Part shown: positions 9,358-18,745 of the stretch, in pieces
How positions within the stretch are numbered: the stretch's first letter is position 1
Layout: each line of letters starts with the position of its first letter
Assembly (NCBI RefSeq): GCF_945859685.1
Contig: NC_079147.1
Span: forward strand, 141,198,645-141,262,644
Direction of reading: 5' to 3'
Length of the DNA stretch: 64,000 bases
From: Eupeodes corollae
Lineage: Eukaryota; Arthropoda; Insecta; Diptera; Syrphidae
Notes under the pieces: model-generated
The model's database searches: none
Seen by the model: the letters and a program-made list of their open reading frames with translations, nothing else
Told to the model about the DNA's origin: nothing
Program-made: the position numbers and the translations under genes

Positions 9358-12300
9358 TCAAACAGGAAGCAGAGCAAGCTTTCGAATTGGACGACGAATA
9401 ATGCCTTTTGTCGTCCTTACATCTGCTACTCGAACACATCCATCTTTTCCAGGTATGACCTTGATGACTCTTCCTAGCAACCACTGTTGGGGTGGTGTGT
9501 TGTCTTCATGTACAACAACCATTTCTCCAATGTTGAGATTAGGCTGATCTTTCGTCCACTTAGAGCGAGACTGTAACTCTGTTAAATACTCGGATGTCCA
9601 ACGCCGCCAAAAGTGTGACTTTACTGCCTGAATGCGACGCCATCTTTGAAGGTAGGATATATCTTCGACTTCAATTATAGGTTCTGGAATGGACCTCAAT
9701 GATGAACCAATTAAAAAGTGGCCAGGAGTCAGGGCTTCTAAGTCGCTTGGATCTGATGACATTGGTGTTATAGGACGTGAATTCATCACCGCTTCGATTT
9801 CCACCAGTGCCGTTGAGAGCTCCTCGAACGTGAGTTTTGCGTTCTCCAAAGTACGGTATAAGTGGCCTTTTGCAATTTTTACGGCTGACTCCCAGAGACC
9901 GTCAAAGTGAGGAGCCCTAGGAGGAATAAAATTAAAAGATACATTTTGATTAGTACAAAAATTTTCAATATGGCTTTTTGTATTATTTGAAAACAAAAAT
10001 TGTTGTAGATCGTTTAACTTGGACCTCGTTCCTACAAAATTTGTGGCATTATCACAAAATATTTTCTGTGGAAGACCACGACGGCCAATTAATCTTTTTA
10101 AAGCTGCTAAAAATGCTTCAGAGGACAAATCTGACACAGCTTCAAGATGAACTGCTTTCGAAGATAAACACACAAATACTGCTATATATGTCTTATAAGG
10201 TATTTTCCCACGAATTTTTAAATATGTGAAGAAAGGTCCACAAAAATCAACACCGCAGTTCTGAAATGGACGTGATGCTGGAGTTATACGTTCAGCAGGT
10301 AGGTCTCCCATTACCTGCTCCATAAGTTTTGGGCGATATCGGACACAAGGAATACATCTTCTCACCGTACGACGTGCTATTTCCCTTGCGTTTATTATCC
10401 AGAACTTCTGCCTTATAAGAGCTAAAAGTGCCTTAGGTCCTGCATGGTAATTTTTTAAGTGAAGATCTCTGACAAAACATGTTACAACATGAGCGTCTCT
10501 TGGAAGAAGAATGGGGTGCTTCTGCTCTTCTGGAATTGCTGCTTTCTGCAACCTGCCTCCTACTTTCGCAATTTCCACTCCCCTGCACTCTTCAAGGAAT
10601 GGATTTAGCCATTTCATTGAGCTCTTCAAACTTTCCCTATTTCTTAGGAAATTTATTTCCTCAGCAAAGTGTTCCTGTTGAATATTCCATGCAATCATTG
10701 CCTCTGCACATTGTGTTTCATCTACAGACAGTAATATTTTTCGCAAATTGTCCTCTTCAAAATCTAGAAATTTAACATCTTCTTTAGAAAGTGGCAAATT
10801 GTTTGCCTTCCGCTTTTTGATCTTACTAACTCTGCAAACTTTTACAAATCTAAGCATGTATCCAACAATGCGAACCATTTTTGTGTATGTGCTATACCTT
10901 TCCAGAGCTTTCAAAATATGATTCTCTTCTTGATTCCTGACAAGCAAAACAGTTTTGTGCATCTCGAGATTTGCCTTTTTTGATACCGAGTGATTGTTAA
11001 AAATAGGAGGCCATTCTTCATATTTTAAGATAAATTTCGGACCACTAAACCAATTTGACTCCTTCAACTCTTGAACTGTACAGCCTCTTGATATGACATC
11101 AGCGGGATTATCCTGTGTCGGAACATGCCTCCAACTTTCAATGTCTGTTATCTCCTGGATCTCTGCAACTCTATTTCCGACAAACGTTTGAAGCTTTGAC
11201 GTATGAGTTCCAATCCAATAAAGTACTACTTCTGAATCCGTCCAAAAATAAACTTCGGGATTCAAGCCTTCAAACAAAATTTTGACCTTCGACCAAAGTT
11301 TTGCTAACAGATGTGCTCCGCACAATTCTAACCTTGGAAGGCACTTCTTTTTAGCTGGTGAAACTTTAGATTTGGCAGCTAATAACTTGGTTGTGGTAGA
11401 ATTTGATGAATCAATTGAACTAGCATAGATGCAGCAACCATAAGCATTTAAAGATGCATCACTGAAGCCATGAATTCGCAACTTTATTTTGTTTTCAGAT
11501 AAAACAAATCTGGGTATAGAGAAATCCTGCAGTGAATTAAGATCTACTAGAAACTGCTTCCATTCAGTTTCGATATTCTGTGGGATAGATGCATCCCAAT
11601 CTAACTTTTCGATCCAAAGTTTTTGCAAGATGATTTTGGCTTTTATAATAATTGGACCCAATAAACCAATGGGGTCAAAAAGTGACGATGACAAAGATAG
11701 AATTGTTCTTTTTGTAAACTTAGAATAATTTTTTGAAGGTTTATACGAAAAAATCAAATTGTCTTCCATAGGATTCCAGGTAATTCCCAAAGTACTTGTT
11801 AAACCTGATTCGGATAATTTTAGTACTTTTTCTGTGGCTTGAGGCATTGAATCCACATTACTATGCCATTTCGTTAGCTCAAAACCAGCTGAAGATAATA
11901 TAAATGATACTTCTTCTCTAATCTGCTGCAGGGTTTCTAGATCATTGGCTCCGGACAACATATCATCAACATAAAAATCCGATTTTAATACCTTGGATCC
12001 AAGACTGTGAGAATCTTTGAATTTATCACTCAAATAGTGAAGACACCGAATGGCTAAAAATGGTGCAGACGATGTACCATATGTAACGGTATTTAACTGA
12101 TATGTTTCTACGGGTTTTTGATTGCTTCCTCTCCATAATATGTACTGGAATTGTCTATGACTTGGATGAATCAAAACTTGTCTGTACATCTTAGAAATAT
12201 CTGCCGTTAGGACGTATCTATTGCACCGGAAACGCAATAAAAGAGTAAAAATGTCGGCTTGAATTGTTGGGCCAACCATTAAGATCTTGTTTAGTGAAAT

Positions 12301-13524
12301 TTGTGACGATGTACAACAAGACGCATCGAATACGACTCTTAGCTTTGTCGATACGCTGTCTGGCTTCAACACACACTGATGAGGGAGATAGTAGTGAGGA
12401 ACTTCAAGGTTCGGACTTTTTACTTTTGACATATGTCCTAAGTCTTCATATTCTTTTAGAAACTTCGAATAATCAGCTTTGAGTTCTAAGTTTTTTAGTA
12501 ATCTGCGCTCCAATGAAAGAAACCTTCTAAACGCAATATCATATGATGCCCCTAAACATTCTGGATTCTTTTTGAATGGTAACTTAACCATAAGACGACC
12601 AGTGTCTATTTCTTCTATAGTTTTATTGAATTCTTCCTCACATTGAATTTGTTCTTCTGTCCACTTAGACTTACGGCCATTAACTTCCTCCAACTCCCAA
12701 AACTTTTCCACATACTGGTTTAACGAAATTTCTTCAGTATTTAAACAACAAGTTTTAGTGGATGAGTCAAATGAACTACTATATTTGCCTGATACTATCC
12801 AGCCTAGCAAAGTTTTTTGCAAAATTGGTAAATGATTGCCTAATTTTATCTGTCCGACCGACAAAAGATCGAAAAATGCCTCAGCTCCAAGAAGCATATC
12901 AATTTTTGAAGGTCTATTGAAGTTTACATCAGCTAGTTCAATGTTATTTGGTATATTCCAGTTACGTGTTTGGAATGCCTCATCTGGCTGGTATCCAGTA
13001 ATGGAGTGCGCAATTAAAAACTCTAAAGAAATTTCAAAATTATTGAAACGAGAGCGAATGGTAGTTTGAGTTTGATATTGAATATTGGTTTTAGAACCAC
13101 TAATGCCAGTTATATCAACAAATTTCTTATTTTTTTGAAGGAATAAAGATTTGGCAAACTTTTCACTAACCATATTTACTTGAGAACCTGAATCTAACAA
13201 AACTCGTCCAAATTGATAAGATCCTGTAGAATCTTTTACCAAAACTACTGCTGTTGCTAAAATTACTTGATGCGATGATTTTCGATGTTCTTCCAATGCA
13301 GCATGAACAGCTGCTGATGTAGATGCAGCTTCATCTTTAAGCCTAGTACATACTTGTGAACCATCTCGTGAACCCATACAAATTTCAGTTTTTGGTTCAC
13401 TCGTGAACTTGCTTGTGAAGCTGAGTGGAGAACAAAGTGGAGAGTTTTCGTTCACGGGCAATTCACGTGCAAAATGTACGGGAACTGTTGGTGAAGCTTT
13501 GACATTTGGTTTGTTCATGTTCAC
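9358..13524 (-). CDS. BEL/Pao pol polyprotein
   Basis: An open frame of 1388 codons. In order: an aspartic protease (RVLLDSGSQVNMVS, Asp near residue 111); the Pao-type reverse transcriptase with LRVVFDASC, LTADISKMYRQVLI and the catalytic FYVDDML (near 518); an RNase H start (HGFSDASLNAYG, near 685); an integrase with an HHCC finger (VRDLHLKNYHAG, CIPCVRYRP), DDE blocks CGVDFCGPF (near 1093), FCDNATNFVG and LWESAVK (Glu near 1212); and the C-terminal DUF5641-type domain ending RRPIRKLALLPV. The first codon of the open frame is GTG (ATG two codons later), with a TGA four codons upstream, so pol does not read straight from gag. All key residues are present. Confidence 0.95.
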   Translation of the reverse strand: MNMNKPNVKASPTVPVHFARELPVNENSPLCSPLSFTSKFTSEPKTEICMGSRDGSQVCTRLKDEAASTSAAVHAALEEHRKSSHQVILATAVVLVKDSTGSYQFGRVLLDSGSQVNMVSEKFAKSLFLQKNKKFVDITGISGSKTNIQYQTQTTIRSRFNNFEISLEFLIAHSITGYQPDEAFQTRNWNIPNNIELADVNFNRPSKIDMLLGAEAFFDLLSVGQIKLGNHLPILQKTLLGWIVSGKYSSSFDSSTKTCCLNTEEISLNQYVEKFWELEEVNGRKSKWTEEQIQCEEEFNKTIEEIDTGRLMVKLPFKKNPECLGASYDIAFRRFLSLERRLLKNLELKADYSKFLKEYEDLGHMSKVKSPNLEVPHYYLPHQCVLKPDSVSTKLRVVFDASCCTSSQISLNKILMVGPTIQADIFTLLLRFRCNRYVLTADISKMYRQVLIHPSHRQFQYILWRGSNQKPVETYQLNTVTYGTSSAPFLAIRCLHYLSDKFKDSHSLGSKVLKSDFYVDDMLSGANDLETLQQIREEVSFILSSAGFELTKWHSNVDSMPQATEKVLKLSESGLTSTLGITWNPMEDNLIFSYKPSKNYSKFTKRTILSLSSSLFDPIGLLGPIIIKAKIILQKLWIEKLDWDASIPQNIETEWKQFLVDLNSLQDFSIPRFVLSENKIKLRIHGFSDASLNAYGCCIYASSIDSSNSTTTKLLAAKSKVSPAKKKCLPRLELCGAHLLAKLWSKVKILFEGLNPEVYFWTDSEVVLYWIGTHTSKLQTFVGNRVAEIQEITDIESWRHVPTQDNPADVISRGCTVQELKESNWFSGPKFILKYEEWPPIFNNHSVSKKANLEMHKTVLLVRNQEENHILKALERYSTYTKMVRIVGYMLRFVKVCRVSKIKKRKANNLPLSKEDVKFLDFEEDNLRKILLSVDETQCAEAMIAWNIQQEHFAEEINFLRNRESLKSSMKWLNPFLEECRGVEIAKVGGRLQKAAIPEEQKHPILLPRDAHVVTCFVRDLHLKNYHAGPKALLALIRQKFWIINAREIARRTVRRCIPCVRYRPKLMEQVMGDLPAERITPASRPFQNCGVDFCGPFFTYLKIRGKIPYKTYIAVFVCLSSKAVHLEAVSDLSSEAFLAALKRLIGRRGLPQKIFCDNATNFVGTRSKLNDLQQFLFSNNTKSHIENFCTNQNVSFNFIPPRAPHFDGLWESAVKIAKGHLYRTLENAKLTFEELSTALVEIEAVMNSRPITPMSSDPSDLEALTPGHFLIGSSLRSIPEPIIEVEDISYLQRWRRIQAVKSHFWRRWTSEYLTELQSRSKWTKDQPNLNIGEMVVVHEDNTPPQQWLLGRVIKVIPGKDGCVRVADVRTTKGIIRRPIRKLALLPV

Positions 13525-13612
13525 AACGTGTACTCACAAGTGTGTACCAGTGAGCAATGTCAAAAGTTCACTTTCTCCACTGGCGAACGTTCACTTCACG
13601 AGGAAGTATGTA

Positions 13613-14857
13613 CTAGGCTTTAAGTGGATTTTTTGCAACTTCATCTTTTACTGTATTGGTTACAGTTTGCGTACGATGTAGTAAAAAGTGATGAGGTTTA
13701 TGACATATTCGACATGTATACTTTGATGAACATGTGGAAACAGTTTGTCCTCTTCCTAAACAATTGATGCATAACTCAAGTCTTTTTGCATTTGAGAAAC
13801 GTTCTATGACTGAAAGATTTTTAAAACTCTGACAGGAAGCAATGTAGTGGGTGTCATCATTACAAAATGCACAAGCTTTTTGAGTTCTTTGAGTGATAGC
13901 CAAACTTGTTTGCTTATGTTGATTTCCATTTTGTTGGCGATGTTTGCTTTGACCCTTTTTATTTGTTTCACTCTGAATTTGCCTACCTTCCTTTGCCTCT
14001 AAGAATTGACATCGCTTATTAAGCATCTTAGTACACTGATCCCACGAAGGAAGCTTGTTATAATCTAACTCTTCATCCCATTTATTTCGAGTCTCAGAAT
14101 CTACCTTTGACATAACAATATGGATTAAAACTGCATTGCATATATCTTTCTCTGAACCTAACGAAGTAAGTGAATTGTAGAGAGCGGACATGTTGTCTAC
14201 GAGGCTTCGTAGATTAGTTGGCGAGACCTTTGTAATTTTGGGAAATTCGAAAATCGAAGAAATATTTTCCGAAAATATTAACGCGTTATTGTCAAAACGA
14301 TCCTTGAGGCTTTGCATTGCCTTGGAATAATTTTCCTCAGTGACTTGCAGAGCATTAACAGTGTCTAATGCTTTACCACTTAAACATGAAAGCAAATGAT
14401 TATATTTTTCTATAACACTGAGTGCCGGACTTTCATGAACCAAATATTCGAAAGACCGCATAAAATTCTTGTACTCTGAATACTTTCCATTAAATTTTGG
14501 TAGACGTAAAGGCTGCAAACGTGAAGGTGGAGTTGGAGCTGGCATTATAAATGAATGCTCGCCACCTATACTAAGACGTCTTCTTTCTCCAAGCAACGAA
14601 AGAATTTTTGTTTTTGTCGCAACGTACAAGTCCTCAAGTTCACTGCGCCCCATATCAGTCGGCTGTAAATGTTCTATTTGAGTTTGATATGCTAATCCTT
14701 GCTTGAAATATGACTCTAGTATCCCTAACCGACATTCTAACTCTGTAGGAGAGGGCTCCTGTGGTCGCTCTAAAATATTTTTAATTCTGGTTATGTTTCC
14801 CTTAGTGGTTGCGCGCAGCTGTTTGACTTCTTCTAATTTTGCTTGATCTACCGACAT
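13613..14857 (-). CDS. BEL/Pao gag
   Basis: A 414-codon ORF from MSVDQAKLEEVKQLRATTKG. It has the coiled N-terminal region and the DUF1759-type capsid-like core (LPKFNGKYSEYKNFMRSFEY, SLKDRFDNNALIFSE) typical of Pao gag. Near the C-terminus are zinc-knuckle-like clusters CAFCNDDTHYIASC, CINCLGRGQTVSTC and CRICHKPHHFLLH. It stops at 13613, about 80 bp before the pol frame opens, and in a different frame. BEL elements usually have one gag-pol ORF, so either a small change split it or pol is made by another route. The intervening DNA is repetitive (GTGAAC and GTTCAC repeats). Confidence 0.92.
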   Translation of the reverse strand: MSVDQAKLEEVKQLRATTKGNITRIKNILERPQEPSPTELECRLGILESYFKQGLAYQTQIEHLQPTDMGRSELEDLYVATKTKILSLLGERRRLSIGGEHSFIMPAPTPPSRLQPLRLPKFNGKYSEYKNFMRSFEYLVHESPALSVIEKYNHLLSCLSGKALDTVNALQVTEENYSKAMQSLKDRFDNNALIFSENISSIFEFPKITKVSPTNLRSLVDNMSALYNSLTSLGSEKDICNAVLIHIVMSKVDSETRNKWDEELDYNKLPSWDQCTKMLNKRCQFLEAKEGRQIQSETNKKGQSKHRQQNGNQHKQTSLAITQRTQKACAFCNDDTHYIASCQSFKNLSVIERFSNAKRLELCINCLGRGQTVSTCSSKYTCRICHKPHHFLLHRTQTVTNTVKDEVAKNPLKA

Positions 14858-16143
14858 GATTAAATACTTCTTTATTTTTCCAAAAGAAAATTAAAATCCT
14901 TGAATACTGTGACTATTAAATGTGTGATAGCTGTCAACAAATGCCCAATTTGCAATATAATGACCTATGGTTATTAAGTGTACGAAAAACTTCAATAAAT
15001 TGATCAAAAATATCTTAACCTTCCAGCTTGACAAAATATGTTTGAAAAGCTCACGAGAATCCAAAGCGATATGCCAACCACAATTTCTGCAAAATATTGT
15101 ATTTGGTTACTTCTGCCAAATGCAAATATTAAAAACTAACGAATTTGGCATCTACAAGAAGTGTGTACGAAGATTGAATTATGTGTAATTTTAATAAAAG
15201 CTTTGTAAGTGGGTGTCAACGAAGTATGACAGCAACAATAAATCCACCATGTGAATGAGCAATGATAACGATAAGGCTTAATCAATGAATATTTATTAAT
15301 TCCAGCATCAGCAAACAACAACCACGACGAAACGACGATGATTGGAATCTGTTCAAAAGCTTTGGCTATTAACAAGAAGGTATACGAAAGATGATGATGA
15401 CGAAAGCTTTTAAGATTCGATAATCGATTACGAAACAACGAGGAAGGCGGCGGAGACGAACGAGCGACAAATAAGCTTTACCGGCTTGTTGTGCATGCAA
15501 GAGCGAAATGGGATATATATGATAATCTTTGTGGATTCCATCAAAAATGACGCAAAGTTAAAACGATCCACAAAATTTGATTTTTTTTTGTATTTAATTT
15601 TATATTTTAATTTTATATATTTTAAATGACAGCATTTAATTGTTTTTGGAAAGCGAAGGTGCGTTAATGCAGTTTTATTTTTTCGAAGAATTACAGGAAT
15701 CCATGCAGTATTTTTGTTAGTTTGATTAATTATCAATTTGGTGAAAATGAACGCACATTCGCTTTTCTATATTGGCAACATACCTTGAAGGGAGTTTTGT
15801 ACTTAACTTCCCTGAGCAATTTGCCCAATTTAAATTGCTGCTGATGTGACCTTTGAACTGCTAAACACTGCTAGTAAAGTTCGAATGATTTGGTCATATG
15901 ACTCTTATTTTCTCGTCGATTAACTTTTTTTTGTTTTTCTTTTTTATATGTTAAATTATTATTGTCTATGCACTTTTTGATAACCGAACCGAAACCACCG
16001 ATAAAATGTCTTTAATAATGTCTTGAATGTCTCTTTTTAATTTGTATACTTTTTGTTACACATAAGGCTTATAGCTTTTTTTGTCTTTTCGCAGAAAATT
16101 CTGCTCCACGTTTGGGCGCCAAAATGAACGATTTGCTCTTTTA
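14858..16143 (-). promoter_or_regulatory. BEL 5' leader, no gene
   Basis: About 1.3 kb separates the 5' LTR from gag. I see no supported coding frame. The leader contains a primer-binding-site candidate next to the LTR (separate entry) and is otherwise AT-rich. A leader this long is unusual but not unknown in BEL elements and may include packaging sequence. Confidence 0.6.
16101..16121 (-). promoter_or_regulatory. candidate primer-binding site of BEL element
   Basis: On the minus strand the sequence TGGCGCCCAAACGTGGAGC lies about 22 bases downstream of the 5' LTR end. A TGGCGCCC start is common for tRNA-primed retroelements. The gap between LTR and site is larger than usual, which suggests that the LTR edge is a few bases further in or that the spacing has been altered. 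Confidence 0.5.
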
Positions 16144-16541
16144 CAAATCGTGAAATAGAAAAATTTGATTTAATGTTCAGGAAAAATTCTATTTCTTTAA
16201 AACGAATTATTTTTTTTTTTTTTTAACCAACTTTTTTAATTATAAAACGCAAGAAATAACGATGGTACAAATTACTTTTAGATAGAAAGATAGAATGAAA
16301 AACGACCTGTTTGTGTAACGTGACTTGATATCAATAATCTTCTTTATTGATTTTACTTAAAATGTAACATCTGTTATTAGTTCAATATGACATTAAAAAT
16401 ATGGCGAACCTTGGTATTAAGGCGGTATATTTAAAATACAATTTTTTGAAAAGGCTAATAGCTTAATCGTTACAACTAATATTAGGTATTTTAATTCATT
16501 TTATTGTTAAGTAAAATTATTGAATGTGTTGGGCTCCAAAA
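16144..16541 (-). repeat. BEL 5' LTR
   Basis: An uninterrupted copy of the LTR. It differs from the left copy by one T in a homopolymer and at the extreme outer dinucleotide, where TG expected on the minus strand reads TT. It contains the single TTAA (at 16393-16396) that corresponds to the piggyBac-2 insertion site in the other LTR. Confidence 0.88.
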
Positions 16542-17254
16542 GATATAATAGAAGAGACCTAGTGCATCAACTGGATATATTTACAGATGTCAACTGTCCA
16601 AAACATATTTCTCCGAAAAAACTGTTTTTTTTTTTGGAGTGATTGGCTGTGTCGATGGTACTCAAGTTCAAATAATTGCACCAGTAGAAAACAAACATTT
16701 ATTTTTTAATCGCAAAGGACTAGTCTTAACGTTTTGATTGTAAGATGTTAGTTTTGCCTATAAAGTATTACCTTAAAATTATTTTTATTTTAGATTTGCG
16801 ACTACAAAGAACCGTTAATTCTTACTACCAGGGAGCAACTCTCATGTTTGGGCTTTGAGTCCTGAACGACGGTATTTTGAAAGAAATCATTTAAGTACAA
16901 GAAGTTTTTTGCAACAATACAGACCATCTGAATTTGTTTCTTTTTGTCGGTGATTCAGGATATCCGTTGGAACCCTGGCTTATGACACCATTCAGGACTC
17001 CTGCACCGCTAAGCGCAGAGAGCCGTTTTAATATATATCACTGCAGAGCTCATAACAAGGCTGAACGTTCAATAGCATTATTGATAAGAAGATTTCGTTG
17101 CTTGTTAGGTGCAAGACAGTTGCACTATGCACCTTTACAATCTGCACAAATCTTGAACGTTTGTTGCCCTTTACACAACACATGTTTACATTTTGATTCA
17201 AGTTATGAAATTTTCGACCATGAAGATGTAAACAATACGGATAAGAGGAAATGA
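16542..17254 (+). pseudogene. Harbinger-1 transposase, 3' part
   Basis: After the BEL element the reading resumes with CINWIYLQMS, then GVIGCVDGTQVQIIAP (first catalytic Asp) and ENKHLFFNRKG; a likely intron follows. The ORF from 16934 reads GDSGYPLEPWLMTPFRTPAP (second Asp) and NKAERSIALLIRRFRCLLGA (Glu), ending SAQILNVCCPLHNTCLHF. These are the DDE_Tnp_4 / HARBI1 core blocks. Several frame breaks lie between them, and the BEL insertion separates the N-terminus by 10 kb. Confidence 0.85.
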
Positions 17255-17517
17255 AATAGTTCAACTCAACTTTAATGTATAAACATTTACTTAAAATAAA
17301 TTTGTATACATATTTGAAAAGAAAAATATCACAAGCCTTCATGGTGTTTGTCTTTGGTTCTTAAAACTAATTTAAAAAAAAAACACTGGGCTCCTTGGCG
17401 TTTGTCATGAAATGAAAAAATAAAAAAATCACTTGCCTCCATGACGTTGCTTAGGTTTCTCAGAAATAAAAACAAATAAAAATGAAAATGAAAACAAAAA
17501 TTAAAGTAAATATAAAA
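17255..17517. other. 3' junction between convergent Harbinger-1 genes
   Basis: A 260-bp AT-rich spacer between the stop of the transposase (17254) and the stop of the Myb-like gene on the other strand (17518). A tandem-like pair AACACTGGGCTCCTTGGCGTTTG and ATCACTTGCCTCCATGACGTTG is visible, otherwise nothing. Confidence 0.6.
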
Positions 17518-18299
17518 TCATTCCGTCAAAATGTTGGCTTTTGCAATTTCGAACTCCAATTTTCTTTTTTTCAATTGGAGCTTCTGCAAAGCTATTCTCC
17601 TCATCTCAGTGTTGTGAGTTTGCGTCTCTTTAAATTTTTCTCTTTCAATTTTGCAAACATCTTGGAGTGATCGAGAAACACTTTTTAAGGTTTTTGTTGT
17701 GTCCTTATACAAATTTTCTTGATTTTTAACCTGTTTTGTTAAAAGCTGAATCAGCGTCATATGCCTTCGGCGTCTGTTCCTATTTTCCGTTGAGTTTTGG
17801 TGCTGCACAGTTGATGGTCGATTGTCCTCTTTCTTGTTCTCATCAACGACAGTGGTATTTGATGTGGACGATTCCGCAGGTGGCACTTGGCGTGATGTGC
17901 TTCCTGCTCCAAATGATACAGCTCCAATGCCACTTACAGAGCTGCCAATATTTTTTAAGGCTATCACAGCATCCTCTAAAGGGGTGAAAGACTTTTGCCT
18001 GCGTGGTCTTCCACCAGTACCCGCTATTTTTCTTATTTGCCAAGAGTTTTGTTTTAATGTAAGACTTATAGTCACTAAAGGCCTGCATGAATGCATTCAT
18101 TTGCTTTCTCATAACTTGTGCACTACTTCAGTGTACACTATTCATTGTCATTTCTCAACACAGTATACTGTGAATACGAGTACCACACTATAAAAAGCAG
18201 GAGGTGTATTCTACTCGATCACCTGATTGCAAAATGTGTACACTGTTTTCTTTCTCTCGCTCTCTTGAGTGCTTGATTTGAGCGAAAGGTGTGCAATGT

Positions 18300-18356
18300 A
18301 AACTTATGGAAATACACTGAGTACACTGAGTACACTGGGTACACTGAATGCATTTA
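18300..18356 (+). repeat. hAT-1 left subterminal repeat cluster
   Basis: Four near-tandem copies of GTACACTGAG (GTACACTGGG, GTACACTGAAT variants) spaced 10 bp apart lie about 230 bp inside the left end. hAT transposases bind short subterminal repeats, so these are likely binding sites. Confidence 0.65.
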
Positions 18357-18384
18357 ATGAAACAATAACAGACAGCAAACAGAG

Positions 18385-18674
18385 CAAAAACACTCTAGTA
18401 AAGATATAAATCCTCGGTAGCTATATTGGTTTGCCTACAAACTAAACCGGAAACGGATATCATAAAGTAATTCTTAGTGTGGGTGAAAACACGCACACTA
18501 AGACACAATTAATGAGGTCCGGTGCGTGGAAATTTAGTTTACCAGTTATTTGAATTTCACATTTATTCATGGACATAATGTCAAAATTACAAATACAACA
18601 ATGTAAACAAATGGGGTTTGGAGGGTGATACGTAGTACGTACGAAGGATTTATATCTTCATTAGAGTGTTTTTG
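18385..18674. mobile_element. 290-bp MITE inside hAT-1 (hAT-type, 8-bp duplication)
   Basis: Ends are inverted copies of CAAAAACACTCTA followed by matching AAGATATAAATCCT. AAACAGAG is duplicated at 18377-18384 and 18675-18682. The inside is non-coding and includes a 13-bp hairpin around 18475-18505 (CTTAGTGTGGGTG with its inverted partner). Size, TIR and 8-bp duplication fit a non-autonomous hAT derivative. Confidence 0.85.
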
Positions 18675-18745
18675 AAACAGAGTCCAATTAGTTTCTTGCT
18701 TTGTTTAGGTTAAAGTTAAAATAAAAAATAATAAAAATAAAAAAA

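Larger units (their letters stand above)
6326..16541 (-). mobile_element. BEL/Pao LTR retrotransposon inserted in Harbinger-1
   Basis: Two LTRs of about 397 bp in the same orientation flank minus-strand gag and pol genes. The right LTR (16144-16541) is the 5' one. The left LTR (6326-9331) is the 3' one and is split by piggyBac-2. After removing that insert the LTRs agree over their whole length except for one T in a run of 15 or 16 and at their outermost bases, so the insertion looks young. A purine tract GCGGGGAA precedes the 3' LTR on the minus strand, and a TGGCGCCC-type primer-binding site follows the 5' LTR. A clear target duplication was not found; outer bases look altered. Confidence 0.9.

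Noticed and set aside
9689..13069. plus-strand ORFs opposite BEL pol
   Set aside because: Shadows of the 1388-codon pol frame with all catalytic motifs.
6324..16546. 5-bp target duplication of the BEL element
   Set aside because: Flanks (CAATT or GATTT on the left, GATAT on the right) do not match convincingly, so none is claimed.
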